Shown here piece after piece: positions 35,602 to 44,742 of a stretch of 64,000 bases of DNA; position 1 is the first letter of the stretch, and every line of letters starts with the position of its first letter. The notes under the pieces are model-generated. The model did not search any database and was not told where the DNA came from. It saw nothing but the letters and a program-made list of their open reading frames with translations. Source of the stretch: Hyphomicrobiales bacterium (GTDB lineage Bacteria > Pseudomonadota > Alphaproteobacteria > Rhizobiales > Kaistiaceae); assembly GCA_017305635.1 (NCBI GenBank), contig JAFKKF010000018.1, positions 47,186 through 111,185 on the forward strand. The letters run 5' to 3'. The translations under genes and the position numbers were made by a program.

Positions 35602-36534
35602 TCACGCGCCCGGCCCGGTGATCCGGTCGATCTCGGCCAGCTCCGCGGCCGTCAGTTTCCAGTCGGTCGATTTCGCATTGGCCTCGAGCTGGTGCGGCTT
35701 GGTCGCGCCCGCGATGATCGAGGCGACGCTCGGCCTGCCGGCGAGCCAGCTCATTGCCAGTTCGAGGATCGTGTGGCCGCGCGTCTCCGCGAAGTCGTGC
35801 AGCTTCTCGATCATGTCCCAATAGGGCGCAAGGAACCGCTCCGATCCGCCCGAGTGCCGCGCGCCCGCCGGCAGCGGCTGGCCCTTGCGGTACTTGCCGG
35901 TCAGGGCTCCGCCGCCGAGCGGGAAATAGGGGACGAGGCCGAGATGCGTCTTCCCGATGACGCCGAGCATCTCCTTCTCGATGGCGCGCTCGGTGAGGCT
36001 GTATTCCTCCTGCGTGGCGACGAAGCCCTCGACGCCGAGCTGCTTCGCCGTGGCGACCGCTTCCTCGAGCTGCGCCGGCGAGAAGTTGGATGCCGCGGCA
36101 TGGCGGATCTTGCCGGCTCGCTTCAGTTCTTCCAGCGCCGAGAGCGTCTCCGCGATCGGCGTCTCCGGGTCGGATTCGTGCATGTAATAGAGGTCGATAT
36201 GGTCGGTTCTCAGCCGCTTGAGGCTCGCCTCGGCGCATCTCAGCACATAGGCGCGCGTGCCGCGGGTCCCGGGCACGCCGTCGGCCATCTTGCCGAACTT
36301 GGTTGCGAGGATGACCTTGTTGCGCCGGCTGCCGAGCAATTGCCCGATGAACTCTTCGGACTTGCCGCCGCCGCCATAGACGTCGGCGGTGTCGAAATGG
36401 CTGATGCCGAGGTCGATCGCGGTGTCGATCACCTTGCGCGTCGCCTCGAGGTCGATCCGCCCGCCGAAATTGTTGCAGCCGAGGCCGATGACGGGCACCT
36501 GGAGGTCCGAGGTGCCGAGCTTGCGCATTTCCAT
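35602..36534 (-). CDS. Aldo/keto reductase
   Basis: The 310-residue TIM-barrel oxidoreductase shows the AKR tetrad: Asp and Tyr in HFDTADVYGGGGKSE, Lys in ILATKFG and His in YYMHESDP, plus the NADPH-binding end SIIAGATKPHQLEAN. It has an AGGAAA ribosome-binding site 7 bases before ATG 36534; ATG 36528 is a possible alternative. It probably forms a transcript with trxC. Substrate unknown. Confidence 0.88.
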   Translation of the reverse strand: MEMRKLGTSDLQVPVIGLGCNNFGGRIDLEATRKVIDTAIDLGISHFDTADVYGGGGKSEEFIGQLLGSRRNKVILATKFGKMADGVPGTRGTRAYVLRCAEASLKRLRTDHIDLYYMHESDPETPIAETLSALEELKRAGKIRHAAASNFSPAQLEEAVATAKQLGVEGFVATQEEYSLTERAIEKEMLGVIGKTHLGLVPYFPLGGGALTGKYRKGQPLPAGARHSGGSERFLAPYWDMIEKLHDFAETRGHTILELAMSWLAGRPSVASIIAGATKPHQLEANAKSTDWKLTAAELAEIDRITGPGA

Positions 36535-36627
36535 GATGGTTTCCTGATTTCGCAGACGGAAGGGTGAGCACAGAGTCCTAGCGCGCCCACCGGCGGTGGC
36601 AAGCGCGGCGTGGTCGCGCGTTCGGCG

Positions 36628-37677
36628 CTACCCCTTCACCGCCCCGACGAGCAGGCCGCGCGCGATGTGCTTCTGCAGCACCGCGGTGATGGCCACGACC
36701 GGCGCGATCATGATCACGATCAGCACCGACATGTACCACCATTGCGGGCCGCGCGTGGTGTTCTGCGCCGAGACCAGGACCGGCATGGTCTGGGCATTGG
36801 CGCTCGAAAGGAAGAGCGCGAGCAGGTACTCGTTCCAGGCGAGGATGAGAACGAGGAGGAAGGTCGCCACCAGCCCCGAGCGCGTCAGCGGCAGCGCGAT
36901 GGTGAAGAAGACGCGCATGCGCGACGCGCCGTCGATCTCGGCGCTTTCCTCGAGGTCGATCGGGATGCCGGCGAAGAAGTCGCGCGTCAGCCAGACGACG
37001 ATCGGCAGGTTCACTGCGGTATAGGTCGCTATCAGCGCCACCTGCGTGTCGAGGAGCCTGATCTGCTGGAACATGATGTAGATCGGCAGCACCGCCACGA
37101 TCGGCGGCATGATCCGGTTCGAGATGATCCAGAACTCGATGTCGCCATTGCCGAGGCCGCGCTTGAAGCGCCGGCCGATGGTGCCGAGGAAGAGGAAGAA
37201 GAGGACGATCGCCACCGCAAGCGCGATCTCCCAGAGAACGCCGAAGGTGTAGACCGCGACGATCAGCGCGACGAGCAGCAGGAGGAAGCAGGCGACGGCG
37301 GCGATCTTGACGTGGAACTGGATGCGCACCAGCGCATAGGCGGCCAGCGACCCGATGAGGGTGGCGAGGATCGTGCTCGACAGGGCGACGACCACCGAGT
37401 TGATGTAGGGGCCGAGCGTGTTGTTCTGCAGGAGCATGAAATCCCACGCGTCGAGCGACGGCATGAAGTCGACGAAGGGCAGGTAGAACGGTCCGTTGGC
37501 GACATGCCCGGGCAGCTTCAGCGACGTGATCGCCACCCAGTAGAGCGGGGCGATCACGATCACGCTCCACAGGAGCAGCACGACATAGGTCGCGATCTGC
37601 GGGATGATCGCCTGCGAATGGATCGTGCGCGGCTCGAACAGCCGGCGGCCGAGGGGACGTTCGTCACGGGCGCTCAT
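36628..37677 (-). CDS. CUT1 sugar ABC permease, MalG-like
   Basis: This 349-residue permease has the EAA loop ESAEIDGASRMRVFFTIALPLTRSG (about residues 245-270) and the ending KHIARGLLVGAVKG, both typical of MalG-type proteins. Compared with the usual 280 residues it has an insertion at about residues 115-175 containing an extra pair of hydrophobic segments. The start overlaps the preceding permease stop in ATGA. No MalK-type ATPase gene follows, so a shared ATPase encoded elsewhere is needed. Confidence 0.88.
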   Translation of the reverse strand: MSARDERPLGRRLFEPRTIHSQAIIPQIATYVVLLLWSVIVIAPLYWVAITSLKLPGHVANGPFYLPFVDFMPSLDAWDFMLLQNNTLGPYINSVVVALSSTILATLIGSLAAYALVRIQFHVKIAAVACFLLLLVALIVAVYTFGVLWEIALAVAIVLFFLFLGTIGRRFKRGLGNGDIEFWIISNRIMPPIVAVLPIYIMFQQIRLLDTQVALIATYTAVNLPIVVWLTRDFFAGIPIDLEESAEIDGASRMRVFFTIALPLTRSGLVATFLLVLILAWNEYLLALFLSSANAQTMPVLVSAQNTTRGPQWWYMSVLIVIMIAPVVAITAVLQKHIARGLLVGAVKG

Positions 37678-38804
37678 TGGTACCTCCGCGTCCGCTGGAC
37701 GATGTAGTTGAAGAACGAAACGCAGGTGATGGTCGACACGAAGAGCAGGATGTAGCCGACCGAGGCCGAGCCGCCGAGGTCCTGCGTCCGCCAGGCGATG
37801 AAGGAGTGGAGCGTCAGCGATTCGGTCGCGAGCCCCGGCCCGCCGGCAGTGAGCACGTTCGGGATGTCGATGATCTTGAAGGCCTCGATCAGGCGGATCA
37901 GCACCACGGTCGCCGCGATCGGCGCGATCGCCGGCCAGGTGATGTCGCGGAAGATCTGGAAGGCGCTCGCCCCGTCGAGATGGGCGGCCTCGACCTGCTC
38001 GCGCGGCTGGTTCTCGATGCCGGCGAGCAGCACGATGAAGATGAACGGCGTCCATTGCCAGGTATCGCCGAGGATGACCATGGCGCGGGCCCACCACGGG
38101 TCGACCGCCCAGGACCACTCCCCGACGCCCAGGAACTGCGCCACCGGCGCGAAGGGTCCCTTCTGCATGTCGGCGAGCATGCGGAAGATGTAGGCGATGC
38201 CGACCGGCGTCACCATCAGCGGCACGAAGAAGAGGACGCGGAAGAAGTTGCGCCCGCGGATCGGCTTGGCGCAGAGCAGCGCGAGGCCGAGGCCGAGCAG
38301 GAACTGGAGCGTCACGCCGGCAAGGACGTAGAACAGCGTGTTGGGCAGCGTCCCCGGAATGCCGCCGGCGAAATAGGTGGCGAGCACGAGGAGCACGATG
38401 CCGATGGCGAAGGCGGCCGAGATCAGGCGGCCGATGAAGCCCATCACCGTGAAGCGCGTCGTCGCGTAGCGGTAGAGGCCGTAGAGGATGGCGGCGACGG
38501 CGATCGCAAGCAGCCCCCATTCGAGCGGCCCGAAAGGCTTGAAGGTGCCGAGCAGGTGGTACTGCTGGGCGCCGAGGAGCAGGCGGCGGAAATTGAAGTC
38601 GCCGATGAAGGTCAGGATGAAGCCGCCCGGCGCCAGCTTGAAGCGCGAAAGCGACAGGTAGGCCGACACGATCAGTGGGAAGATGGCGAAGCAGAGCAGG
38701 ATGACCACCGCCGGCAGCACCATGATGCGGCCGGAATGGCGGTCGACCCATTCCCCGAGGCTCTGGCGGGGAGCGTGGTCGGTTCCCGCGGTGATGTCGG
38801 CCAT
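37674..38804 (-). CDS. CUT1 sugar ABC permease, MalF-like
   Basis: The 376-residue permease has the EAA loop EQVEAAHLDGASAFQIFRDITWPAIAP (about residues 263-290) and GGPGLATESLTLHSFI, typical of MalF/UgpA-type proteins. Like its partner it is longer than average: residues 75-150 hold an extra helical segment. It is coupled to the downstream permease and separated from the upstream binding-protein gene by 78 bases containing a strong hairpin. Confidence 0.88.
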   Translation of the reverse strand: MADITAGTDHAPRQSLGEWVDRHSGRIMVLPAVVILLCFAIFPLIVSAYLSLSRFKLAPGGFILTFIGDFNFRRLLLGAQQYHLLGTFKPFGPLEWGLLAIAVAAILYGLYRYATTRFTVMGFIGRLISAAFAIGIVLLVLATYFAGGIPGTLPNTLFYVLAGVTLQFLLGLGLALLCAKPIRGRNFFRVLFFVPLMVTPVGIAYIFRMLADMQKGPFAPVAQFLGVGEWSWAVDPWWARAMVILGDTWQWTPFIFIVLLAGIENQPREQVEAAHLDGASAFQIFRDITWPAIAPIAATVVLIRLIEAFKIIDIPNVLTAGGPGLATESLTLHSFIAWRTQDLGGSASVGYILLFVSTITCVSFFNYIVQRTRRYQ

Positions 38805-38831
38805 GATCGGATGCGCCCCCGTTCAGGAAGG

Positions 38832-38858
38832 TCCCCGGCGCGTGGCGCGCGCCGGGGA
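38832..38858 (-). other. Intercistronic stem-loop between SBP and permease genes
   Basis: An 11-bp perfect stem (TCCCCGGCGCG against CGCGCCGGGGA) with a 5-base loop sits between the binding-protein stop at 38883 and the permease start at 38804. There is no T-run. It parallels the structures at 6772-6794 and 50005-50039, so a role in raising binding-protein mRNA over permease mRNA is likely. Confidence 0.6.
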
Positions 38859-38882
38859 GGGTAGCGTAGGGTCGGTGGTGCC

Positions 38883-40352
38883 TTACTTGGCGCCGATCGT
38901 CGCCTTGTAGATCTTCAGCTGGTCTTCCTTGCCGATCTGGTCGTTGAGGTCGTTCCAGCCGTCGACCACCGCCTTGACCGTGGCCTCCTCGTCGATCTCG
39001 CCCGAGAGGAAGCGCGAAATGGCCTCGTCGAGCACGACCTGCTGGTACTTCTGGTTCTGCGGGATGCGCAGGTCGAGGATCATGTTCGGGCTCGACATCG
39101 AGTCGTTGATGGCGCCGAGGTAGTTCTTGGCTTCATCCTCGGTCATGCCGGCCTTGCTCCACATGTCGCTGTATTGCAGCTGCGACGTGCGGTAGGGGTT
39201 GAAGCCGGTGGCGCCGATGGTCACGTCGATGTTCGACTGCTCCGGCTCGGTCATGTAGGCGAAGAAGGCGAAGGCGGCGTCCTTCACCTTGTCCTGGGCA
39301 TGGGCGTTGATGCCGCCGCCCCAGCCGCCGAAGGCCGCGAACGGCGCATGGTTCACGCCGTCGATGGCATAGGGACAATTGTCCTTGGTGCAGTCCTCGA
39401 GCTTGCCGGTATCCCAGTTGAGCACCTGCTTGGAGCCGGGCATGACCGCCGCGCCCCACTTGCCCTTGACCTTGGAATCGGGCGCGACCGAGAGCGTGCC
39501 GACGTCACCCCAGTCGAGGTTCAGCGCGCAGTGGCCGGAGGTGAACAGCGGGCGCGTGTCCGACACGTCCATGTTGAGCTCGTTCGGCGGGCCGTACTTG
39601 CTCGATTCCTTGAGGAAATCGAGCGCCTTGCGGAAGGCCTCGTTGTCGACCAGCGGCGTCATGTCCTTGGTGTTGAAGAACGTGCCCTGGCTGGTGCCCT
39701 GGGACTGGGTCATCGAGCCGACGACGTCGGTGACGAACCAGTAGCTCTGGGCATTGCGCTTCTTGGCGATGCACGAGCCGAAGTCGGGCTGGCCGTCGCC
39801 GTCCATGTCCTTGCCGTTCACCGCCTTGGCGACCGCGAGGTACTCGTCCCAGGTGGTCGGCGGCTTGAGCCCGGCGGCGTCGAGCACGTCCTTGCGGTAG
39901 TACATCATGTGGAAGTCGCCGTCGAAGGTCAGCACGTAGATCTTGCCGTCGTACTTCTCCGAGAAGTCGCGGAAGAAGGCGCCGACGTCGTCCTGCTTGA
40001 TCTTCGGCTCCTTGGCGACGCGGTCGGTGAGGTCCTCGAGGAACCCGCCGGCAATGTAGTCGACCATCCACTGCGGCGCGAAGACCGCGGCGTCGACAGA
40101 GTTGGTGCCGCTCGCCCAGTCGGTGAGCACCTTCTGGTAGAGGTCGGAGAAGGGCACGGCGATGACGTTGATCTTGGCGCCGGTCAGCTTCTCGAATTCG
40201 GGCGCGCGCCGCTGCAGCGGCTCCTGGATGGCGCCGGTCTGGGTCATGATGTTGACGGTCACGCCGTCGAACTCGCCGGCCTGGGCAAGCGGGCCCATGG
40301 CCGAGGTCGCCAGAAGCGCGGCGACGCCCGCAAGGCAGTGCTTGAACTTCAT
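38883..40352 (-). CDS. CUT1 sugar ABC transporter substrate-binding protein
   Basis: This 489-residue family 1 extracellular binding protein has a signal peptide (residues 1-24, AQAG) and begins after GGGAGGAACTGAAG. FDGDFHMMYYRKDVLDAAGLKPPTTWDEYLAVAK is the typical family segment near residues 125-160. The gene is the first of an SBP-MalF-MalG operon under, or next to, a GntR regulator on the same strand. The nearby isomerase and sugar-acid dehydrogenases suggest a pentose, hexuronate or related ligand, but this is context only. Confidence 0.87.
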   Translation of the reverse strand: MKFKHCLAGVAALLATSAMGPLAQAGEFDGVTVNIMTQTGAIQEPLQRRAPEFEKLTGAKINVIAVPFSDLYQKVLTDWASGTNSVDAAVFAPQWMVDYIAGGFLEDLTDRVAKEPKIKQDDVGAFFRDFSEKYDGKIYVLTFDGDFHMMYYRKDVLDAAGLKPPTTWDEYLAVAKAVNGKDMDGDGQPDFGSCIAKKRNAQSYWFVTDVVGSMTQSQGTSQGTFFNTKDMTPLVDNEAFRKALDFLKESSKYGPPNELNMDVSDTRPLFTSGHCALNLDWGDVGTLSVAPDSKVKGKWGAAVMPGSKQVLNWDTGKLEDCTKDNCPYAIDGVNHAPFAAFGGWGGGINAHAQDKVKDAAFAFFAYMTEPEQSNIDVTIGATGFNPYRTSQLQYSDMWSKAGMTEDEAKNYLGAINDSMSSPNMILDLRIPQNQKYQQVVLDEAISRFLSGEIDEEATVKAVVDGWNDLNDQIGKEDQLKIYKATIGAK

Positions 40353-40393
40353 CTTCAGTTCCTCCCAATGGGCGGCCGCTGCGGCCGCCTTCT

Positions 40394-41086
40394 TCACAGC
40401 TCGAACAGTTCAGGCTGTCTTGCCGCGAATCTCTTCAACTCTTCCATCACCTCGTCAAGGTGCGCGCCCATTGCCCTCGCCGCGCGCGCCGGGTCGCGCG
40501 CCTCGAGTGCGGCGAAGATGGCGCGGTGCTCCTTGAGCGTATGCTGGCTCCTCCCGGTCGGCAGCATCAGGCGTCGCGCCCGCTCGAGCTGGGCGCGCGA
40601 GGTCTCGACCACCTCGGCGACCCGGCGCATGGCGAGGCGCTCGAAGAGCATGGTGTGGAAGCGCACGTCGAGGGCGTAGAACTCGGCCGCGTCCTTCGCC
40701 TTCAGTGCCGCCGCCTGGTAGCCGAGCACGCGCTCGAGCCGGGCGAGCGCCGCCTCGTCCATGCCGGCGGCGACGGCCTCGACGGTCGCCACTTCGAGGG
40801 CGCGCCGCACGAAGGCGGCCTCGGCGACGTCCGCCATGCGGATGCGGGCGATGAAGGTGCCCTTCTGCGGCTCGACCTCGACCAGGCGCTCCTCCGCGAG
40901 CCGCGCGATCGCCTCGGCGAGCGGCTGGCGCGATACGCCGAGGCGGCCGCAGACCTCGCTCTTGTCGATGCGCGCGCCGGGCTTCAGCTCGAGGCCGATG
41001 ATCGCCGAGCGCAGGTCGTCATAGACCACCACGGCCTTCGACAGGCCGCGCCGCGACTGGGCCGAGCTCCCGAACGCGAAACCCAC
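40394..41086 (-). CDS. GntR/FCD transcriptional regulator
   Basis: This 230-residue regulator has a winged helix (about residues 20-80, IIGLELKPGARIDKSEVCGRLGVSRQPLAEAIARL) and an FCD domain with the metal-type residues in LDVRFHTMLFE and LKEHRAIF. I chose GTG 41086 because GGGAGG lies 9 bases upstream, whereas the longer ATG frame has none. It is 41 bases upstream of the CUT1 binding-protein gene and probably its local repressor. An AT-rich palindrome at 41133-41144 lies just upstream of it. Confidence 0.86.
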   Translation of the reverse strand: MGFAFGSSAQSRRGLSKAVVVYDDLRSAIIGLELKPGARIDKSEVCGRLGVSRQPLAEAIARLAEERLVEVEPQKGTFIARIRMADVAEAAFVRRALEVATVEAVAAGMDEAALARLERVLGYQAAALKAKDAAEFYALDVRFHTMLFERLAMRRVAEVVETSRAQLERARRLMLPTGRSQHTLKEHRAIFAALEARDPARAARAMGAHLDEVMEELKRFAARQPELFEL

Positions 41087-41132
41087 TGGACCCGCCTCCC
41101 GATGAACCCCTCGCGGAACGATACACCGCTGA

Positions 41133-41144
41133 AATGCTAACATT
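41133..41144. promoter_or_regulatory. Candidate operator near GntR gene
   Basis: AATGCTAACATT is a 12-base near-palindrome (10 of 12 positions symmetric) 47 bases before the GTG of the divergent GntR gene. An almost exact copy of its reverse complement, 11 of 12 bases, occurs at 44760-44771 in the start of a sugar-binding-protein gene. Both are AT-rich islands in GC-rich DNA, so a shared regulator is plausible. Confidence 0.5.
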
Positions 41145-41226
41145 CAATCCCGGGCCTGGCCGCGCTCCGGCAGGCTTGCGCGCGTTCCGGCGGTCCCGTA
41201 TTCGGATTGATCATGGCACGGTCGTC

Positions 41227-41257
41227 GACAGATGTCCTCTTCGACATGCATTTGTCG
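41227..41257. promoter_or_regulatory. Paired GACA/TGTC inverted repeats before the isomerase gene
   Basis: Two short inverted repeats occur in tandem: GACA-GA-TGTC at 41227-41236 and CGACA-N6-TGTCG at 41242-41257. They lie 33-63 bases upstream of the isomerase ATG, in the promoter region of a gene divergent from the GntR regulator. They could be operator half-sites; no known protein is assigned. Confidence 0.35.
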
Positions 41258-41289
41258 CGGCCTGCGGAAACCGGCGGGAGGAAGCCAGG

Positions 41290-41982
41290 ATGAAACGCTC
41301 GGAAGTGAACCGCATCATGCGCAACGCGGATGATTTCATCCGCTCCTACGGCTTCATCCTGCCGCCTTTCGCCTATTGGGGCGTGGACGAGTTCAGGAAG
41401 CGCCTCGCCGATGCCCGCACCATCGTCGACAACCGCATGGGCTGGGACATCACCGACTATGGCCGCGGCACGTTCGACAAGCTCGGCCTGTTCCTCTTCA
41501 CCGTCCGCAACGGCAAGGCGAGCGATCTGCCGAAGGGCCGCGGCATGCTCTATGCCGAGAAGATCATGATCACGCGCATCGGCCAGGTGAGCCCGATGCA
41601 TCGGCACAACCTCAAGGCCGAGGACATCATCAACCGCGGCGGCGGCAAGCTGGTGCTCACCCTCTACATGCCCGATGCCGAAGGCCATATCGACCGCAGG
41701 AAGGAAGTCACCGTCGAGACCGACGGCGTCGTGCGGCGGCTGCCCGCCGGCGGCAAGCTGGTGCTCGAGCCCGGCGAGAGCGTGACGCTCCTTCCCGGCG
41801 TCTGGCACGAATTCGTCGCCGAGGCGAAGGACGTGCTGATCGGCGAGGTCTCCACCGTCAATGACGACCTGACCGACAACGTCTTCGAGGAACCGATCGG
41901 CCGCTTCTCCGACATCGAGGAGGACGAGGCGCCGCTCCACCTTCTCGTCTCCGACTACGACAAGTTCCTCGGCAAGGCCTGA
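41290..41982 (+). CDS. D-lyxose isomerase-like cupin protein
   Basis: The 230-residue protein resembles the D-lyxose ketol-isomerase family (cupin fold). The metal-binding signature is present as MHRHNLKAEDIINRGGG (two His and a Glu around residues 97-105) with a later His in LPGVWHEF. The N-terminal RSEVNRIMRNADDFIRSYGFILPPFAYW segment is also typical. It would interconvert D-lyxose and D-xylulose, or a related sugar such as mannose/fructose. GGGAGGAAG lies before the ATG. The gene is divergent from the GntR/CUT1 operon. Confidence 0.82.
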   Translation: MKRSEVNRIMRNADDFIRSYGFILPPFAYWGVDEFRKRLADARTIVDNRMGWDITDYGRGTFDKLGLFLFTVRNGKASDLPKGRGMLYAEKIMITRIGQVSPMHRHNLKAEDIINRGGGKLVLTLYMPDAEGHIDRRKEVTVETDGVVRRLPAGGKLVLEPGESVTLLPGVWHEFVAEAKDVLIGEVSTVNDDLTDNVFEEPIGRFSDIEEDEAPLHLLVSDYDKFLGKA

Positions 41983-42149
41983 GGCGGTAACCGCAACTTG
42001 ATCTCGTCCGCCGCCGGCTCCTGGACGGGCCGGCGGCGGATTTCCGCCAAAATGCGTTTTGCATCGCGGCAATTATTGCTGCATTGCAACAGGATTTGCG
42101 CTAGGACGCTCCCCATATCGATTCCATCGAATCGCGAGGAGGAGTGACC

Positions 42150-42413
42150 ATGCCCGGTCCGAATGATGTGCTCATTGCCAGGCGCGCCTACGAAATCTGG
42201 GAAGAAGAAGGCCGTCCGCACGGCCGCGACCGCGATCACTGGCTGAAGGCGGTCGAGGAGTTCTCCACCACCATCGTCGCCGACCCGGTCGTCCTGAAGC
42301 CGATCAAGGCGCCCGCGGCGAGGCCTGTGACGGCCCCGAAGAGCCTCGTCGCCAAGGTCAAGGAAGCGGTCACCGCTCCCGCCCGCACCAAGTCGGCGCC
42401 GAAGAAGAAATAG
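42150..42413 (+). CDS. Small DUF2934 protein
   Basis: This is an 87-residue protein with the DUF2934 core near the N-terminus: ARRAYEIWEEEGRPHGRDRDHWLKA. The rest is a Lys/Ala/Pro-rich basic tail (APARTKSAPKKK), which could bind nucleic acid. ATG 42150 lies 6 bases after GGAGGAG; a GTG six bases earlier is less well placed. The family is common in rhizobia and has no assigned function. Its stop is 8 bases from the stop of the convergent dehydrogenase gene. Confidence 0.8.
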   Translation: MPGPNDVLIARRAYEIWEEEGRPHGRDRDHWLKAVEEFSTTIVADPVVLKPIKAPAARPVTAPKSLVAKVKEAVTAPARTKSAPKKK

Positions 42414-42421
42414 CCCGCGGC

Positions 42422-43540
42422 CTAGCCGCGTACGCTCACCCCGGATGCCGCGATCGCGGCGAGCGTCGGCATCCGGAGGCCGGGTGCCGCCTCGGCGGCG
42501 AGCTTGCTGAGGCCCCCGATCCGCCTCTCCTTCTTGGCGAGGTGGTTGCCGGCGATCTCGCGCAGCCGATGGTCGAGGAAGGGGTTGAGGAAGCGCTCCA
42601 TCACCGTTCGCCGGTATTCCGGCGCCTCGGCTATGCCCGCCGCGGCGAAGACTGGCAGCACCTCGCCGTCATAGATCCCGTCGAGCCAGGCCCGGATGTC
42701 GGCCACGGCGAGGATTTCGCGCACCGTTTCCTCCTCCGGCCGCCGGTCGACCAGCCATCGTTCGGCCAGGCAGGTATGGCCGAGATTGAGGATGAAGAGC
42801 TTCAGCCGCTCGGTCGTGGCGAGCTCGCTGACCGGCCTGATGCAGCGGTGCACCGCCGGCATGACGAGGCCCGGCTGCGTCTCGATCGCCCAGAGCGCAT
42901 AGGGCTCGGCGACCGCGCCCACCGGCTCGATCGGCGCCGAGACGATGCGGTCGACCAGCGTATTGGCCCAAAGGACCTTTTCCGTGAGCCACTCCCGGAA
43001 CGCCGGCGCGAGGCCCGACCGTTCCGCCAGCCCGATGCAGATTCCCTTCAGCACCGTGCCGTTCTGCGTGATCAGCTCGCCCGGAAAGATGGCGATCGGC
43101 TCGCCGGTCCTGTGGAAGCGGGCATGGAGCAGCTTGGTCAGCTTGGCCGGGAAGGAGGCCGGCACGCTTTCGCCGATCGTCTCGCCTTCCGGCATGTCGT
43201 AGCCAACCTCGGCGGTATTGGAGATGGCGAGCTTCGCCTCCTCGACGAAGATGCGCTCCACCTCCGGCCAGTCGGCCGCGGCGCTGAGGCCGCGCACGAT
43301 GCTCCGCGTATATTCCGTGCGGTCGATCGCCTTGCCGTTCTCGAGCCCGCGCACGACGATCGGTATCGGCCTGCCGTCGAAGGCGGCGAGCCGGCCGGCG
43401 CGCGAGGCGGCGCCGCTCGTCTGCACCACCGTGATCGGGCCGACGTCCTGGCCTTCCGCGCGCGCGTCGGAGATGAAGAGGTCGGCATGGGCCTGCAGGA
43501 AGCGGCTGGTGCCGAACTGGATGATCGGGGTCACGGTCAT
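42422..43540 (-). CDS. Mannitol-dehydrogenase-family protein, tagaturonate reductase (UxaB)-like
   Basis: The 372-residue polyol-specific long-chain dehydrogenase has the N-terminal nucleotide-binding IIQFGTSRFLQAHADLFI and the catalytic K-x4-N-x2-H motif in LKLFILNLGHTCLAE. Members reduce tagaturonate or fructuronate, or oxidise mannitol/arabinitol. The overlap in ATGA with an LgoD-like dehydrogenase makes the tagaturonate/altronate reaction the best guess: L-galactonate to D-tagaturonate, then to D-altronate. No altronate dehydratase is present in the window. Confidence 0.78.
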   Translation of the reverse strand: MTVTPIIQFGTSRFLQAHADLFISDARAEGQDVGPITVVQTSGAASRAGRLAAFDGRPIPIVVRGLENGKAIDRTEYTRSIVRGLSAAADWPEVERIFVEEAKLAISNTAEVGYDMPEGETIGESVPASFPAKLTKLLHARFHRTGEPIAIFPGELITQNGTVLKGICIGLAERSGLAPAFREWLTEKVLWANTLVDRIVSAPIEPVGAVAEPYALWAIETQPGLVMPAVHRCIRPVSELATTERLKLFILNLGHTCLAERWLVDRRPEEETVREILAVADIRAWLDGIYDGEVLPVFAAAGIAEAPEYRRTVMERFLNPFLDHRLREIAGNHLAKKERRIGGLSKLAAEAAPGLRMPTLAAIAASGVSVRG

Positions 43541-44547
43541 AGGGTCACGATGGCCTTCAGCGGAGGATCCTTGGAGGCGAGCCACGCGGGCATCGCCTTC
43601 GGCAGGTCGACAAGCGCGCCGGAATGGGTATTGAGCGCGTCCATGGGAATCTCGCCCCGCGCCATCGCCGCCATCACCGTCTCGAAATCCTGCCTCGCCG
43701 CGTTGCGGGTTGCCCGGAGCGTCATTTCCTTGCGATGGAATTCGGGGTCCGAGAAGGTGATGTCCGCCTTCAGCACGCCGACGAAGACGAGCGTGCCGCC
43801 GCTCGCGACATAGGCGAAGGAATTCTCCATGGCGCGGGCATTGCCGGTCGCATCGAAGACCACGTCGAACAATTCGCCGCCGGTCTGCCCGGCGACGGCG
43901 TCGAGCGCGCCTTCGCCGGCGGGGATCGTGCGGGCGAAGCCGAGGCGGTCGCCGAGATAGGCCAGGCGCTGGGCCGAGACGTCCATCAGCGTGACCTCGC
44001 CGCCGGCGATCTGCGCGAAGAAGGCGGTGCCGACGCCGATCGGGCCGGCGCCGACGATCAGCACGCGGTCGCCGCTTCTGACCTCCGCGCGCCGCACGGC
44101 ATGGGCGCCGATCGCCTGGAACTCGACCATGGCCGCGTCGCGCAGGCTGATGCCGTTGGCCGGGTAGAGATTGCCGGAAGGCAGGAGGAGCCGCTCGCAC
44201 ATGCCGCCGTCCATGTGCACGCCGAGCACGCGGATATTGGCGCAGCAATTGGGCTTGCCCTTCCGGCACGCAATGCAGTGGCCGCAGGAGAGGTAGGGAT
44301 TGATCACCACCTGCGTGCCGGGCGGCAGGGCCGGATCCGGCGAGCCCTCGCCGACGATGCCGGAAAGCTCGTGTCCCATCACCCGCGGATATTCGAGGAA
44401 GGGATGCTTGCCCTCGTAGATGTGGAAATCGGTGCCGCATATGCCGACGGCGCGGATTTCAACGGGGACCAGCGTCCCGTCCGGCTGCGGCAGCGGCCGC
44501 TCGACGAGCTCCAGCCTTCCGGGCTCGACGCAGAGCACCGCCTTCAT
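43537..44547 (-). CDS. Zinc-dependent alcohol dehydrogenase, L-galactonate dehydrogenase (LgoD)-like
   Basis: The 336-residue MDR enzyme has the catalytic zinc site (GICGTDFH, GHELSG), four structural zinc cysteines in CGHCIACRKGKPNCC, and the nucleotide loop GAGPIGVG. It resembles E. coli YjjN/LgoD and related sorbitol/threonine-type dehydrogenases. Translational coupling to the UxaB-like gene suggests the two act in sequence on a sugar acid. It is divergent from the sugar-binding-protein gene at 44743. Confidence 0.82.
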   Translation of the reverse strand: MKAVLCVEPGRLELVERPLPQPDGTLVPVEIRAVGICGTDFHIYEGKHPFLEYPRVMGHELSGIVGEGSPDPALPPGTQVVINPYLSCGHCIACRKGKPNCCANIRVLGVHMDGGMCERLLLPSGNLYPANGISLRDAAMVEFQAIGAHAVRRAEVRSGDRVLIVGAGPIGVGTAFFAQIAGGEVTLMDVSAQRLAYLGDRLGFARTIPAGEGALDAVAGQTGGELFDVVFDATGNARAMENSFAYVASGGTLVFVGVLKADITFSDPEFHRKEMTLRATRNAARQDFETVMAAMARGEIPMDALNTHSGALVDLPKAMPAWLASKDPPLKAIVTL

Positions 44548-44742
44548 CGCATTTCCCCGCCTCGCGTCCCGCCCGCCGCCTTGCGCCGCGGCATCGCCTC
44601 CGGAGCGCCCGCCCTTGTACGGCGCGGCTCTTCCGATCTAGATTGCCCGCGGCCCGTCCGAGCCTTCCGGCTCCGATCCGGCGCATGCCGGATGGCCGGG
44701 CCTGGCCGCAAGAACAGGACTGTTTTTCCAGGGAGGGACTTC

